Part shown: positions 34,999 through 43,817 of the stretch, piece after piece
Layout of the letters: each line of letters opens with the position of its first letter
Position numbering within the stretch: the stretch's first letter is position 1
Assembly: GCF_001557235.1 (NCBI RefSeq)
Contig: NZ_LSJI01000045.1
Coordinates: 1 to 56,837 of the forward strand
Reading direction: 5' to 3'
Length of the DNA: 56,837 nucleotides
Origin: Phenylobacterium sp. CCH9-H3
GTDB lineage: Bacteria > Pseudomonadota > Alphaproteobacteria > Caulobacterales > Caulobacteraceae
Notes under the pieces: model-generated
Seen by the model: only the letters and a program-made list of their open reading frames with translations
Database searches by the model: none
What the model was told of the DNA's origin: nothing
Program-made: the position numbers and the translations under genes

Positions 34999-36123
34999 AT
35001 GACGGTGAAGCGGCGCAGTCGGATTGTTGGGAGCGCCCGGGCGACGTTTGTTGTCGTCCTGAGCGCAGCCATCATGGCCAGCGCTGCCACAGCGGCCAGG
35101 TCGGCTGATCCGCCGCCTGGCCCCGACGAGCTTCAGGACTGCAGCGCGGGCCTAAGGCTCTATCCCGCCAACCGGGCCCTGATCGACCCGGAGCTGATGT
35201 CGGTCATGCCCGTGCTGACCGGGATGGACCGCGGCCCCGGCGGCGGCGCGACGACGCCCAGCAGCATCGTCGAGACCCGGCAGCGTTTGAAGGAACTGAC
35301 CAAAGGCCGGCCGGCGCCGCCTCCGATGCCCGGCGTCCGGATGGAGGAGCGTCACATTCCCGGCCTCGCCGGGGCTCCTCCGGTCCGGGTCCTCGTCTAC
35401 ACGCCGGAGGACGCGGGCGCCGCGCGGCCCGGCGTCATTGAGATCCACGGCGGGGCCTTTGTGCTCGGCGCGGCGGACGGGGGCGATGCGCGCAATCGCC
35501 AGCTGGCGAAGGACCTCGGCGCCGTGATCGTCTCGGTCGACTACCGTCTGGCGCCTGAGAACCCGTTCCCCGCGCAGATCGACGATGTCTATGCAGCCCT
35601 TACTTGGCTGCACGATCAGGCGGCGGCGCTAGGCGTCGACCCGGCGCGACTGGCTGTGACGGGGGGAAGCGCGGGGGGCGCGCTGGCCGCCTCGCTTGCC
35701 CTTCGCGCCCGTGACGAGGGCAAGATCGCGATCAAGGGCCAGTTCCTGATCTATCCCAGTCTCGACGACCGACCGTTCACGGCGCTGGATCCGACGTGCC
35801 GGCCTGGGGCGGCGCCCGTCGAGCGAGCCTATGTCATGTATCTCGGCCATCCGCCCGGACCAGACAATGTTTCCCCTTACGCGTTTGCGGCCCGGGCGCC
35901 GTCGCTTGCGGGCCTGCCGCCGGCCTTCATCGCGGTGGGCTCTGTGGACGGCCTCGCCGGACAGGACATCGCTTATGCGCGGCGTCTCATCGCCGCTGGC
36001 GTACCCACCGAACTGCACGTCTATCCGGGCGCTTTCCACGGCTTCGACATGGCGGCCAACGCCGGCGTGACGAAGCGATCGTACCAGGATCTTCTGGCCG
36101 CGATGCGTCGAGCCCTGCGCTGA
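34999..36123 (+). CDS. exported alpha/beta-hydrolase, hormone-sensitive-lipase family
   Basis: The 374-aa protein (ATG 34999) has a signal peptide (about residues 1-36). The HSL-family features are the oxyanion motif HGGAF (150-154), a DYRLAPENPFPA segment (181-192), nucleophile Ser224 in GGSAGG and the final histidine in FHGFDM. The usual GDSAGG Asp is Gly here, while its paralogue at 37280 keeps Asp. A conserved segment near residues 47-66 (DCSAGLRLYPANRALIDPEL) before the fold is shared by the two. They flank the LuxR gene and face the same way. Short-chain or hindered esters are likely substrates. Confidence 0.88.
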   Translation: MTVKRRSRIVGSARATFVVVLSAAIMASAATAARSADPPPGPDELQDCSAGLRLYPANRALIDPELMSVMPVLTGMDRGPGGGATTPSSIVETRQRLKELTKGRPAPPPMPGVRMEERHIPGLAGAPPVRVLVYTPEDAGAARPGVIEIHGGAFVLGAADGGDARNRQLAKDLGAVIVSVDYRLAPENPFPAQIDDVYAALTWLHDQAAALGVDPARLAVTGGSAGGALAASLALRARDEGKIAIKGQFLIYPSLDDRPFTALDPTCRPGAAPVERAYVMYLGHPPGPDNVSPYAFAARAPSLAGLPPAFIAVGSVDGLAGQDIAYARRLIAAGVPTELHVYPGAFHGFDMAANAGVTKRSYQDLLAAMRRALR

Positions 36124-36131
36124 CGGGCGCT

Positions 36132-36977
36132 CTAGTGGACGCGTCCGTACCGCGTGGCGCGCCCGGGCCAGCTGCTCCAGATCTCCAGATACCAGAGGAA
36201 CAGCTCGCGCTGCGTCGCGATCCCGAGGCGACTATAGGCCCGCTTGCGGTAGGTCATTACCGTTTCGGAACTGATTCCAAGGTCAAGTGAGATGCCCAGG
36301 GTGGAGATTCCATAGATTGCGCGGCCGCAGACCTCGGCTTCACGCCGCGGCATGCTCGGCATCCGGTGAGAGATGCAGGCCTCAATCTCGGCGAGCGACG
36401 TCAGAGCGATCGCCGCGTTCGGACCTTCCCAGGTGATGTTGATGTGCTTGGCGAGCATCGCAAACAGCGCCGCGGAAACGATGTGGATCTGCTCGAGATC
36501 CTCCGCGGAGAATGAGCCGGCCCGCGAGGACCGCAGAATGCTCAGTCCAACAATCCCATCCTCGGTGCGAGTGCAGATCAGGACCCGGTCGCGGATGTCA
36601 GTGCGGCCGTAGACGACGTTGCGAAGGGTCTCGTCGGGCAGGCGCGGGATGTCGGTGCGCACGGTCGCCCGATCGCTGACATGGAGCCGCGAGCGCGCCT
36701 CCTGGAGGGTCGGATCGCGACGCCAGAGACCATCCTTCAGATAGATGGTGGTTTGCTGATGCGCCTCGTCGCTGCCATCGAGACTGGCCGTCGTCACCTC
36801 CACCAGGTCGTCTCCCGTCAGGTAGAACACCGCCGCATGCTCGGCCCCGCTGAGGTGATGCAGGAACTCAAGCAGCCGGGATCCGAACTGTCGCTCGCCC
36901 ACCGATGAGATGAGGCTTGGAAGAGCGGCGGTGATGGCATCGGCCGCACGGCGCGGCACGAGCTCCAAGAGCGACAT
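36132..36977 (-). CDS. LuxR-type transcriptional regulator (copy 1)
   Basis: The 281-aa protein (ATG 36977 with AGGGGGAGG upstream) has a sensory domain of about 190 residues, with HAAVFYLT, YLKDGLWRRDPT, DRVLI and a GSFSAEDL segment before a helix, then a LuxR-type helix-turn-helix (about 206-268: PRREAEVCGRAIYGIS, SLDLGISSETVMTYRKRAYSRLGI). There is no receiver domain. The sensory part could bind a small ligand; its YLKDGLW and DP positions faintly recall autoinducer-binding domains. It is close to the regulator at 47358 along its whole length. A 20-bp repeat is centred only 44 nt upstream of its start, consistent with autoregulation. Confidence 0.85.
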   Translation of the reverse strand: MSLLELVPRRAADAITAALPSLISSVGERQFGSRLLEFLHHLSGAEHAAVFYLTGDDLVEVTTASLDGSDEAHQQTTIYLKDGLWRRDPTLQEARSRLHVSDRATVRTDIPRLPDETLRNVVYGRTDIRDRVLICTRTEDGIVGLSILRSSRAGSFSAEDLEQIHIVSAALFAMLAKHINITWEGPNAAIALTSLAEIEACISHRMPSMPRREAEVCGRAIYGISTLGISLDLGISSETVMTYRKRAYSRLGIATQRELFLWYLEIWSSWPGRATRYGRVH

Positions 36978-37011
36978 ACGACCTCCCCCTGACGTTCTTC
37001 TCGTCGCAGCC

Positions 37012-37031
37012 GGTCCCGCCCGAAGGGGACA
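37012..37031. promoter_or_regulatory. 20-bp inverted repeat, site 12
   Basis: GGTCCC-N8-GGGACA, centred 44 nt upstream of the LuxR copy-1 ATG (36977). This is the closest of all 16 sites to a start codon and could overlap the core promoter. Confidence 0.7.
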
Positions 37032-37279
37032 GCAGGCCGCAACCTTTGCTGCTACAAGTTTATGATGGGCGGCACATGAAATCAAGTCATTTTCGCTGCA
37101 AATACAAATACAACTTTCGCGATATTAAGTCTTAATGGCCTATGGGCTCGAATGCTCGGCGCTTCCTCAAGGCATCCTCATCCGACGTTGATGCAGTCGC
37201 GCCTCACAATATAATATCGAATCGGTGAATTCTCATCTCGCGGAGGCGTTTATCCGCGCATGGTAGGGGTATCTGCATA

Positions 37280-38401
37280 ATGTCCTTTGCGTTGCTGAAT
37301 CGTATCGCCCTTGGACATAGGTCGCACCGGTCAGGCCGAACGGGCCGAATCCTCGCTTTGAGCGTCGCGGCCGCGACGCTGACGCCGGCGGTGGCGGCCC
37401 ACGCGCAGCCGTTGCGCGATTGCCGCGCCGGCCTGCAGCTCATGCCAGCCAATCGCGCGCTCATCGATCCCGAGCTCCTTTCGACCTTGGCGACGATGGG
37501 CGGAGGAGGGGGCGGTGAACGGACTGCCGCCAACATGCCGGCAGTGCGCGCCAACTTCCTGGAGGGTTTCAAGCGGCGTGCGGCCCTGGCCCCACCGGCC
37601 CCGGCGGGCGTCCGGATGGAAGAGCGCCACATCCCCGGGCCCGCCGGCGCTCCGCCCGTCCGGGTGCTGATCTACTCGCCCGATGGCCCACCGGCGACGC
37701 GGCCGGCGCTCCTCGATATTCACGGCGGAAGCTACATCTTGGGCTTCCCGGAGATGAACGACGCCCGCAACCGGATGCTTGTAAAGGCGCTGGGCGCCGT
37801 CATCGTCTCGATCGACTACCGGCTTGCGCCGGAAAACCCGTTCCCCGCGGCCATCGACGACAGTTGGGCCGCGTTTGAGTGGCTTCACGCCAACGCCACC
37901 GCGCTCGGCGTCGATCCCGCTCGGATCGCGGTTTCGGGAGACAGCGCCGGCGGCGGCCTTGCCGCGTCGCTCGCCCTGATGGCGCGCGACAAGGGCAAGC
38001 TCCCGCTGCGCGCCCAGATCCTCATCTACCCGAACGTGGACGATCGTCCCTTTACGGCCCTGGACCCAACCTGTCAGCCCGGCACGGGCGCGGCGACGAG
38101 CCGCCTGTCGCTGATGTATCTCGGCCGACCGGGCGGGGCGGACGACGTGCCGGCCTATGCGTTCGCCGCGCGCGCGAAGTCGTTGGCAGGCGTAGCGCCG
38201 GCTTTCATCGCCGTGGGGGCGGTCGATGGTCTGGCCGACCAGGACCTGGCCTATGCCCAGCGTCTCATCCAGGCCGGCACGCCCACCGAGGTGCACGTCT
38301 ATCCCGGCGCATTCCACGGCTTCGACTACGCGACGAAGGCGCGGGTGACGCAGCAGTTCCACGGGGATCTGATCGAGGCGTTGAGGAAGATCTGGCGCTA
38401 G
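37280..38401 (+). CDS. exported alpha/beta-hydrolase, hormone-sensitive-lipase family
   Basis: The 373-aa paralogue of the 34999 gene has a signal sequence ending ...AHAQ (about 43). It keeps the DCRAGLQLMPANRALIDPEL segment, HGGS oxyanion site (148-151), DYRLAPENPFPA, the canonical nucleophile Ser222 in GDSAGG, and FHGFDY for the histidine. A Gly-rich run (six Gly, about 74-79) replaces the linker of the paralogue. The upstream region is unusually AT-rich and contains no 20-bp repeat nearer than 258 nt, so it may be regulated differently from its twin. Confidence 0.88.
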   Translation: MSFALLNRIALGHRSHRSGRTGRILALSVAAATLTPAVAAHAQPLRDCRAGLQLMPANRALIDPELLSTLATMGGGGGGERTAANMPAVRANFLEGFKRRAALAPPAPAGVRMEERHIPGPAGAPPVRVLIYSPDGPPATRPALLDIHGGSYILGFPEMNDARNRMLVKALGAVIVSIDYRLAPENPFPAAIDDSWAAFEWLHANATALGVDPARIAVSGDSAGGGLAASLALMARDKGKLPLRAQILIYPNVDDRPFTALDPTCQPGTGAATSRLSLMYLGRPGGADDVPAYAFAARAKSLAGVAPAFIAVGAVDGLADQDLAYAQRLIQAGTPTEVHVYPGAFHGFDYATKARVTQQFHGDLIEALRKIWR

Positions 38402-38670
38402 GAAGCCCGGCGCCCGGGTCGCTTCGACGCCTCTTGCGAGCTCGGCCAGCGGCGCCAGGCTAACCGATCCGAGCTTGGCGATCGCGCTGTAGACCCGCCT
38501 CCCACTGGCAGGATCGGAACCCCGATGCGCCCCCGGCGGGATCGCCGTCTTCCACCTCTACAGCCTGTCGCTCGGGTCGCCTGGCGCGACGGCGTCACGA
38601 CTTGACCCGTGTGGTGATCCTCGGACGCTGGGGCCCGGCCGACATGGCGCGGCCGGGCGGATCGGAACGT
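38402..38670. other. intergenic region, no gene recognised
   Basis: This 269-nt gap separates the esterase stop from the P450 stop on the opposite strand. I see no operator repeat and no hairpin with a T-tract. A minus-strand frame near 38420-38500 reads a short protein-like stretch but has no start and cannot be assigned. Confidence 0.5.
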
Positions 38671-39897
38671 CTAGCGCCAAACCAGCGGCAGCTGATCGAT
38701 CCCCAGAACACCGGCGCCGCGGCGCGGAACCTGCGCATCGGGCGCCAGGCGCAGCTCCTGGGTCCGCTCAAACCAGCGTCTCACCACGATGCGCAGCTCC
38801 AGTTTCGCGAGATGCATACCCAGGCAGAGATGCGGGCCGAAGCCGAACACCAAGTGCCGGCGCGGCGGCTTTGAAAGGTCGAGGGTATCGGGATCTTCGA
38901 ATTCCCGATCGTCGCGCGAGCCCAGGGTCATCGAGCAGCAGACAGTGTCTCCGGCCTTGATCTGCACCCCGCAGACCTCCGCGTCGCGCGCCGCCCGCCG
39001 GCTCACCGTCACGGGCGAATAGTACCGCATGAGCTCTTCCAGAGCGCGGCCCAGTTGGTCGTCGTCGGCCTTGCGCAGTTGCGCCTGCATCTCCTGGTCT
39101 TGGGCCAGCCGCAGGAAGACCCAGGCCAACAGGTTGGCCACGGTGTCCATGCCGGCGACAAAGAGCACGATGGCCCCGCCCGTCGCGTCGTCAACGGAGA
39201 TGGTTTCGCCGTCGATCTGCGCGTTGGCGATCGTGCTCAGCATGTCGTCGAGCGGCTCCGCGCGGCGCGCCCGGATCTCGTCGGCCAGATAGTCGCGAAT
39301 GCTGCGCAGAGCAGCGGTCTTCTCCTCGCCCGTCTGGTTCTGGTCGAGCGCCGTCCGGGCCCAGGTGAGGAAGTCGCCGGCCTTGGACTGCGGAAGACCG
39401 GTCATGTCGATGAAGATCGAGGCCGGGAAAATCCGCGAGAACTCGGAGATGAACTCGCAGTGGCCCTTAGCCACGAAGCCGTCGAGCAGTTCGTCGGCCC
39501 GGGCAGTCACCGAGTCCTTCATGGCGTTGATAACGGCGGGCTTGAAGTAGGGCGCAAACAGCGCCCGATACTTGGCGTGTTCCGGCGGATCGACTTCGAC
39601 CGGGAAGAACTTCAGGCCGCCCAGCATCTTGCCGAAGACCGTGGCCCCCGAACTGGGGAAGGCCTCCGGGTCCATCAGGATCCGCCGGTTGGCTTCGGCC
39701 GAGGCCGCGAGCCAGGTGCCGTTCGGGGAGTGACCCGGGTGGTTATGCGACTGCAGGAAAACAATGTCCCGGCCGTTCGCGATCTGCCGGAGCCGAAAGT
39801 GTGGGTCGTCGCCCAATTCCGGCCAGATGTTGCCCGGCACGAACAGGTCGTCCGGCACATGGGTTGGCTTACGATACGCTTCCAGAACCTCGCCCAT
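38671..39897 (-). CDS. cytochrome P450 (copy 1)
   Basis: This 408-aa soluble bacterial P450 has the I-helix oxygen motif AGMDT (248-252), the ExxR pair Glu288/Arg291 (EELMR) and the heme loop FGFGPHLCLG with Cys358. It lacks a membrane anchor. Such enzymes hydroxylate hydrophobic substrates using electrons from a ferredoxin system; no ferredoxin or reductase gene is in the window. Its start faces the SMP-30/P450 pair, and the 20-bp repeat in the gap is centred 126 nt away. Confidence 0.92.
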   Translation of the reverse strand: MGEVLEAYRKPTHVPDDLFVPGNIWPELGDDPHFRLRQIANGRDIVFLQSHNHPGHSPNGTWLAASAEANRRILMDPEAFPSSGATVFGKMLGGLKFFPVEVDPPEHAKYRALFAPYFKPAVINAMKDSVTARADELLDGFVAKGHCEFISEFSRIFPASIFIDMTGLPQSKAGDFLTWARTALDQNQTGEEKTAALRSIRDYLADEIRARRAEPLDDMLSTIANAQIDGETISVDDATGGAIVLFVAGMDTVANLLAWVFLRLAQDQEMQAQLRKADDDQLGRALEELMRYYSPVTVSRRAARDAEVCGVQIKAGDTVCCSMTLGSRDDREFEDPDTLDLSKPPRRHLVFGFGPHLCLGMHLAKLELRIVVRRWFERTQELRLAPDAQVPRRGAGVLGIDQLPLVWR

Positions 39898-40013
39898 CAG
39901 GGCCTCTCCCGTGACTGCAGGCGCGCCGCGCCGGGAGCGTCGCTTCCGATGCCCGCGCAGGGCGCGCGCCGATTACGCATGCCGTGAGGCTCACACAGCC
40001 GCACCCGCCCGTA

Positions 40014-40033
40014 TGTCACCCACGCACGGGACA
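40014..40033. promoter_or_regulatory. 20-bp inverted repeat, site 13
   Basis: TGTCAC-N8-GGGACA in a divergent gap: 59 nt from the SMP-30 ATG (40083) and 126 nt from the P450 ATG (39897). Confidence 0.7.
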
Positions 40034-40082
40034 GGCTGTCGGGCCGGTCGGGCCCACTCTGCCGCCACATCGAGGAGGACCG

Positions 40083-41114
40083 ATGCGGCGGAACAGGTGG
40101 CAGGCAGGGCGCGTCTTCGCCGCGCTTCTGGCGTTGGGAATCGGCGTCGCGAGCGGGGACGCTGTCGAAGCGTCGGTCGCGCCGGTTCCACCGGCCGAGC
40201 GGGGGCTGCCGGCCCAGACGGCGGAGCTCTGGTTCGAGGTCTCCAAGACCGCCATGACCCTCGAAGGCCCCATCTTCAATCGACAGGGTGAACTGCTGTT
40301 CGTCGACGTGTTCGGCGGCCAGGTGTTGAAGGTGTCGCCAGACCGGCGCCTGACCCGCGTCTTCGGACCGAGTGAGCTTCACCCCGTGGGGCTCGCGCTT
40401 CACCGCGACGGTCGCATCTTCCTGGCGACGGTGGGCGATTTCCGCAGCGGCGCCGTCGTCGCGATAAGGCCCGATGGATCGGGCCTGACCGACATCGTCC
40501 CGGCCACCGCTGGCTTTCTGCCCGACGAGATCGTTTTCGACGCTCGTGGCGGCTTCTACTTCTCCGACCTCAAGGGCGGGACCGGCCGCCCGGATGGCGG
40601 CGTCTATTACGTGCCCGCGGAGGGCCAGGCGCCATCGGCGGTCCTCACCGGACTGGCGGCCGCCAACGGATTGGGCCTGAGCCCCGACGGGAAGACACTG
40701 TGGGTGACGGAATACGCCGCGGGGCGGGTGCAGCGGGTGCGCCTTGGCGGACCGGGGCTGCTCGCCCCGTTCGGGGCCATGGCCGTCTACCAGATCACAG
40801 GCGCTTCGGCGGACTCGCTACGGGTCGACACAGCGGGGAACGTCTATGTGGCGCTCAACGAACAGGGCCGCATCCTGGTGCTAAATCCGCTGGGCCTGCC
40901 GGTCGGCCAGATCCTCCTGCCCGGACGGGACAGCGGCCGCAACCTGGGCGTCACGAGCCTCGCCCTGAAGCCTGGGACGCGCGAGATCTACATCGTGGCG
41001 AGCGACGGGGCGGCCGGCGGCGGCGCAGCGATTTTCCGGGCCCGGGCGCTCGCGCCCGGCTTGCCCCTTCCTTCGGAGTCCGACGTCCGGCTAAATCAGG
41101 AGGGGCCCAGATGA
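40083..41114 (+). CDS. exported SMP-30/gluconolactonase-like beta-propeller
   Basis: The 343-aa protein (ATG 40083, GAGGAGGACC upstream) has a signal peptide to about residue 27. The SMP-30 propeller follows: LEGPIFNRQGELLFVDVFGG, HPVGLALHRDGRIFLA, FLPDEIVFDARGGFYFSDLKGG and ANGLGLSPDGKTLWVTEYAAGRV. The glutamate after EGP and the Asn/Asp residues of the later blades are the expected divalent-metal ligands. It probably opens a lactone or cyclic ester in the periplasm. Its stop overlaps the next P450 start (ATGA), so the two are made together. Confidence 0.87.
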   Translation: MRRNRWQAGRVFAALLALGIGVASGDAVEASVAPVPPAERGLPAQTAELWFEVSKTAMTLEGPIFNRQGELLFVDVFGGQVLKVSPDRRLTRVFGPSELHPVGLALHRDGRIFLATVGDFRSGAVVAIRPDGSGLTDIVPATAGFLPDEIVFDARGGFYFSDLKGGTGRPDGGVYYVPAEGQAPSAVLTGLAAANGLGLSPDGKTLWVTEYAAGRVQRVRLGGPGLLAPFGAMAVYQITGASADSLRVDTAGNVYVALNEQGRILVLNPLGLPVGQILLPGRDSGRNLGVTSLALKPGTREIYIVASDGAAGGGAAIFRARALAPGLPLPSESDVRLNQEGPR

Positions 41115-42316
41115 CCAGTGGCGGCCGTCTCATATCCGACCTGCCGGAGTTGGACCTCGATCTCCTGCGTCGAGATCCGGCGCTGGCCCTGGATCTCCTT
41201 CGACCTCACCGGGTCGTGCGAAGCGTCCGCGGCCTCGAGGTGATCGGCCACGACTTGGGGCAGGAGCTTCTCGCCGACAACCGGCTGCGCACCTTCAGCC
41301 CGGACGACTACCAGTCGCACGGCGCCACCCCAGGCATCGCGGAGTTCATCGACAAGGGCGTATTCCTGCACATGGAGCCGGAGCGGCATCGGGAGATGCG
41401 CATGATCTTCATGCGCGCCTTCGGACGCCGGCAGATGGAGACCTCCGGCGAGGCGATCGTCAGGATTTGCGACGGGCTCAGCGATCGCTTGGCGGCCCGC
41501 GGCGAGGGCGACCTGGTGCATGACTTCACCGTCCCCTTGGCGTCGTACGCCCTGGGCGAACTCGTCGGTTTTCCGCGCCACGACATGGACGAGCTCGTGG
41601 CTGCGGCCCTCGAACTCAGGAAGATCGTCCATCTCCCGCTCGAGCCGCATGTCGATGCGATCGAGAGAGCCCTGCAAACGCTTCATGACTACTGCGCGGC
41701 GCTGCTGGAGGCGCGCCGGCGGCAGCCCCGCGACGACTTCCTCGGCGTCCTGATCGACGAACATCAGGTCAAAGGCCGGCTCAGCGGCGACGAGTTGGTC
41801 TGGGGGACGGTCAACCTGTTCCTTGCCGGCATCGACACCACCAGCTTCCAGCTGGCCTCGACCCTCCACAATCTCATCACCTCGGGCGCGTGGGACCCCG
41901 CGGCCGCGGACCCGGCGTTGCGCGATGCGGTGATCGAGGAGTCCAAGCGGCTGACCCCCGTCGCCACCTTGCTCCATCGCGTCGCGAACGAGCCGCTGGA
42001 GATCGACGGCGTGGAGGCGCCGGCGGGGCAGGGGATCAAGATCAACATGACCGCCCTTGGCCGTGACCCTGCAAGGTTCGCTGACCCCCACGCTTTCCGA
42101 GTGGACCGTCAGCCGCCGGCGTTCCCGGTGATCTTCGGCAATGGCGTCCATGGCTGCATCGGTCGGAGTCTCGCCCAAGCCGAACTGAGGAGCGGCCTGG
42201 CCGCGCTTACGAGGCGTCTGACCGCTGTCGCCTTCACCACGTCGCCGGCGTTCCACCCCTGGACCGACACTTTCTACGGCCCCGCAAACCTGCCTGTATC
42301 CTTCCGTTCGCGGTGA
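41111..42316 (+). CDS. cytochrome P450 (copy 2)
   Basis: The 401-aa P450 shows AGIDTT in the I-helix (239-244), an EESKR pair near 276-280 and the heme loop FGNGVHGCIG with Cys349. It is only distantly similar to the P450 at 38671, which argues for a different substrate or position of attack rather than duplication. The start overlaps the SMP-30 stop by ATGA. Oxidation by this P450 followed by lactone opening is one reading of the pair, though the SMP-30 protein has an export signal and the P450 does not. Confidence 0.9.
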   Translation: MTSGGRLISDLPELDLDLLRRDPALALDLLRPHRVVRSVRGLEVIGHDLGQELLADNRLRTFSPDDYQSHGATPGIAEFIDKGVFLHMEPERHREMRMIFMRAFGRRQMETSGEAIVRICDGLSDRLAARGEGDLVHDFTVPLASYALGELVGFPRHDMDELVAAALELRKIVHLPLEPHVDAIERALQTLHDYCAALLEARRRQPRDDFLGVLIDEHQVKGRLSGDELVWGTVNLFLAGIDTTSFQLASTLHNLITSGAWDPAAADPALRDAVIEESKRLTPVATLLHRVANEPLEIDGVEAPAGQGIKINMTALGRDPARFADPHAFRVDRQPPAFPVIFGNGVHGCIGRSLAQAELRSGLAALTRRLTAVAFTTSPAFHPWTDTFYGPANLPVSFRSR

Positions 42317-42326
42317 GCTGGCTCCC

Positions 42327-42346
42327 TGTCCCCACCGGGCAGGACA
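42327..42346. promoter_or_regulatory. 20-bp inverted repeat, site 14
   Basis: TGTCCC-N8-AGGACA, centred 77 nt upstream of the MFS ATG (42414) and starting 11 nt after the P450 stop. A CTAGG lies about 21 nt downstream. Confidence 0.7.
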
Positions 42347-42413
42347 GGTCGCGGCTGCGCCCTGCGCTAGGCTCAATCGGACCTTGGCTTGACGCCCTCC
42401 GGAAAAGGCCTCG

Positions 42414-43751
42414 ATGACCGCTGGAAATTCGCCTCGGGCCGCGCCGACGTTCTCGCGGGCGTACCTGCGCTATGCGCTTGCGCTGCTGTTCCTGGTCAAC
42501 CTCGTCAACATGGTGGACCGGGCCGCCTTGAGCGTTCTGCTCGAGCAGATCCGGCGTGAGATGTCGCTGAGCGACACCCAGGTTGGCATCCTGTCCGGGT
42601 TCGCCTTCTCGCTCTTCTACGCTGGCGCGGGGATCTTCCTCTCGCGCCTGTCGGATCTCTACAATCGCCCGGTCGTCATGACGGCCGCGATCGTGATCTG
42701 GAGCGGCATGTCCGCCCTGACCGGCGCGGCGCACGGCTTCCTGCAGTTCTTCCTGGCGCGCATGGGCGTGGGCGTCAGCGAATCCAGCGCCATTCCCACC
42801 TGCAGCGCCATGATCGGCGACTATTTTCCCCCTTCGCGACGCGCCCTTGCCCTCGGCGTATTCTCGATCGGGTCATTTTTGGGCGTGGTCATCGGCTTTT
42901 CGATCGGCGGCTACATCGGCTTTCATTTCGGGTGGCGATGGGCCTTCGTGGCGGCGGGGCTGCTTGGCCTGCCCGTCGCGCTCCTGACCTGGACCACTCT
43001 GCGGGACCCACCGCGCGGGTGGTCCGACGGCGCCGCGCCGGCCGGCCAAGGCGCCCCCCCGTCGCTGGCGCGGACGTTGCGGACCCTCGGAGGCGACACG
43101 GCTTTCCTCACGCTCATTCTCAGCGCCGGTCTCATCACCTTCCTCGCGTATGGCGTCACCGGATGGCTGCCGGCCTTCCTGATCCGGGTCCACCACCTCG
43201 ACCAGGTCTCAGTCGGCTTCCAGTTCGGAGCGGCCCTCAGCATAGGCTCAGCCATCGGGTCCATCGGCGGCGGTGTGCTGGCGAACCGGCTCTCGAGACG
43301 GTCCCTGGTATGGCTGACGCGGACGCCCCTGCTGCTGTCACTGCTGTTCCTCCCCGCCTTCGAGCTGGCCATCTACGCCCCGGACCCGCAGGTCGCGCTG
43401 ACCTTCATCGCCCTGTCCAGCGCGGTGGGCGCCGCCACTCTGGGGCCCGTCCTGGCGGCGATACAAACGGTGGCGCCGGCGACGATGCGGGCGACGGCCG
43501 CCGGCCTGACCGGCTTTTCCGGAAGCCTCATTGGCCTGGGTGGCGCGCCGCTGCTCGTGGGCCTGCTGAGCGACCACTTCGCACAATCCACGGGCGCGGG
43601 TGAGGCGTTGCGCACGGCGCTGGGAATCGCAGGCCTCGTCGCGCTGCTGATGTCGGCGATGTTGCTGGCCGCGAACCTGGCCTTCTCACGGTCGCTGACG
43701 CGCCAACCCCCGTTGGCGCAGAGCGGTGAACCGGAACCTGTGACGATCTGA
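42414..43751 (+). CDS. MFS transporter, spinster-like (copy 2)
   Basis: This 445-aa, 12-segment carrier begins with VNLVNMVDRAALSVLLEQI and LSDTQVGILSGFAFSLFY. It has the loop SRLSDLYNRP between segments 2 and 3 and ARMGVGVSESSAIP in segment 4. It is the same broad group as the 23153 gene. It starts a new transcript after site 14 and is followed 66 nt later by an SDR gene in the same direction. It likely moves the island's substrate or an intermediate across the inner membrane. Confidence 0.87.
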   Translation: MTAGNSPRAAPTFSRAYLRYALALLFLVNLVNMVDRAALSVLLEQIRREMSLSDTQVGILSGFAFSLFYAGAGIFLSRLSDLYNRPVVMTAAIVIWSGMSALTGAAHGFLQFFLARMGVGVSESSAIPTCSAMIGDYFPPSRRALALGVFSIGSFLGVVIGFSIGGYIGFHFGWRWAFVAAGLLGLPVALLTWTTLRDPPRGWSDGAAPAGQGAPPSLARTLRTLGGDTAFLTLILSAGLITFLAYGVTGWLPAFLIRVHHLDQVSVGFQFGAALSIGSAIGSIGGGVLANRLSRRSLVWLTRTPLLLSLLFLPAFELAIYAPDPQVALTFIALSSAVGAATLGPVLAAIQTVAPATMRATAAGLTGFSGSLIGLGGAPLLVGLLSDHFAQSTGAGEALRTALGIAGLVALLMSAMLLAANLAFSRSLTRQPPLAQSGEPEPVTI

Positions 43752-43817
43752 GACCGACGGAACGGACCGACGGGCAACGCGGCAGCGGCGAAACGGTGGA
43801 CAGAAGAGGGAACGAAG

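Noticed and set aside
38420..38520. Short minus-strand protein-like stretch between the esterase and the P450
   Set aside because: It has no start codon, no ribosome site and no recognisable motif; not enough to call a gene remnant.
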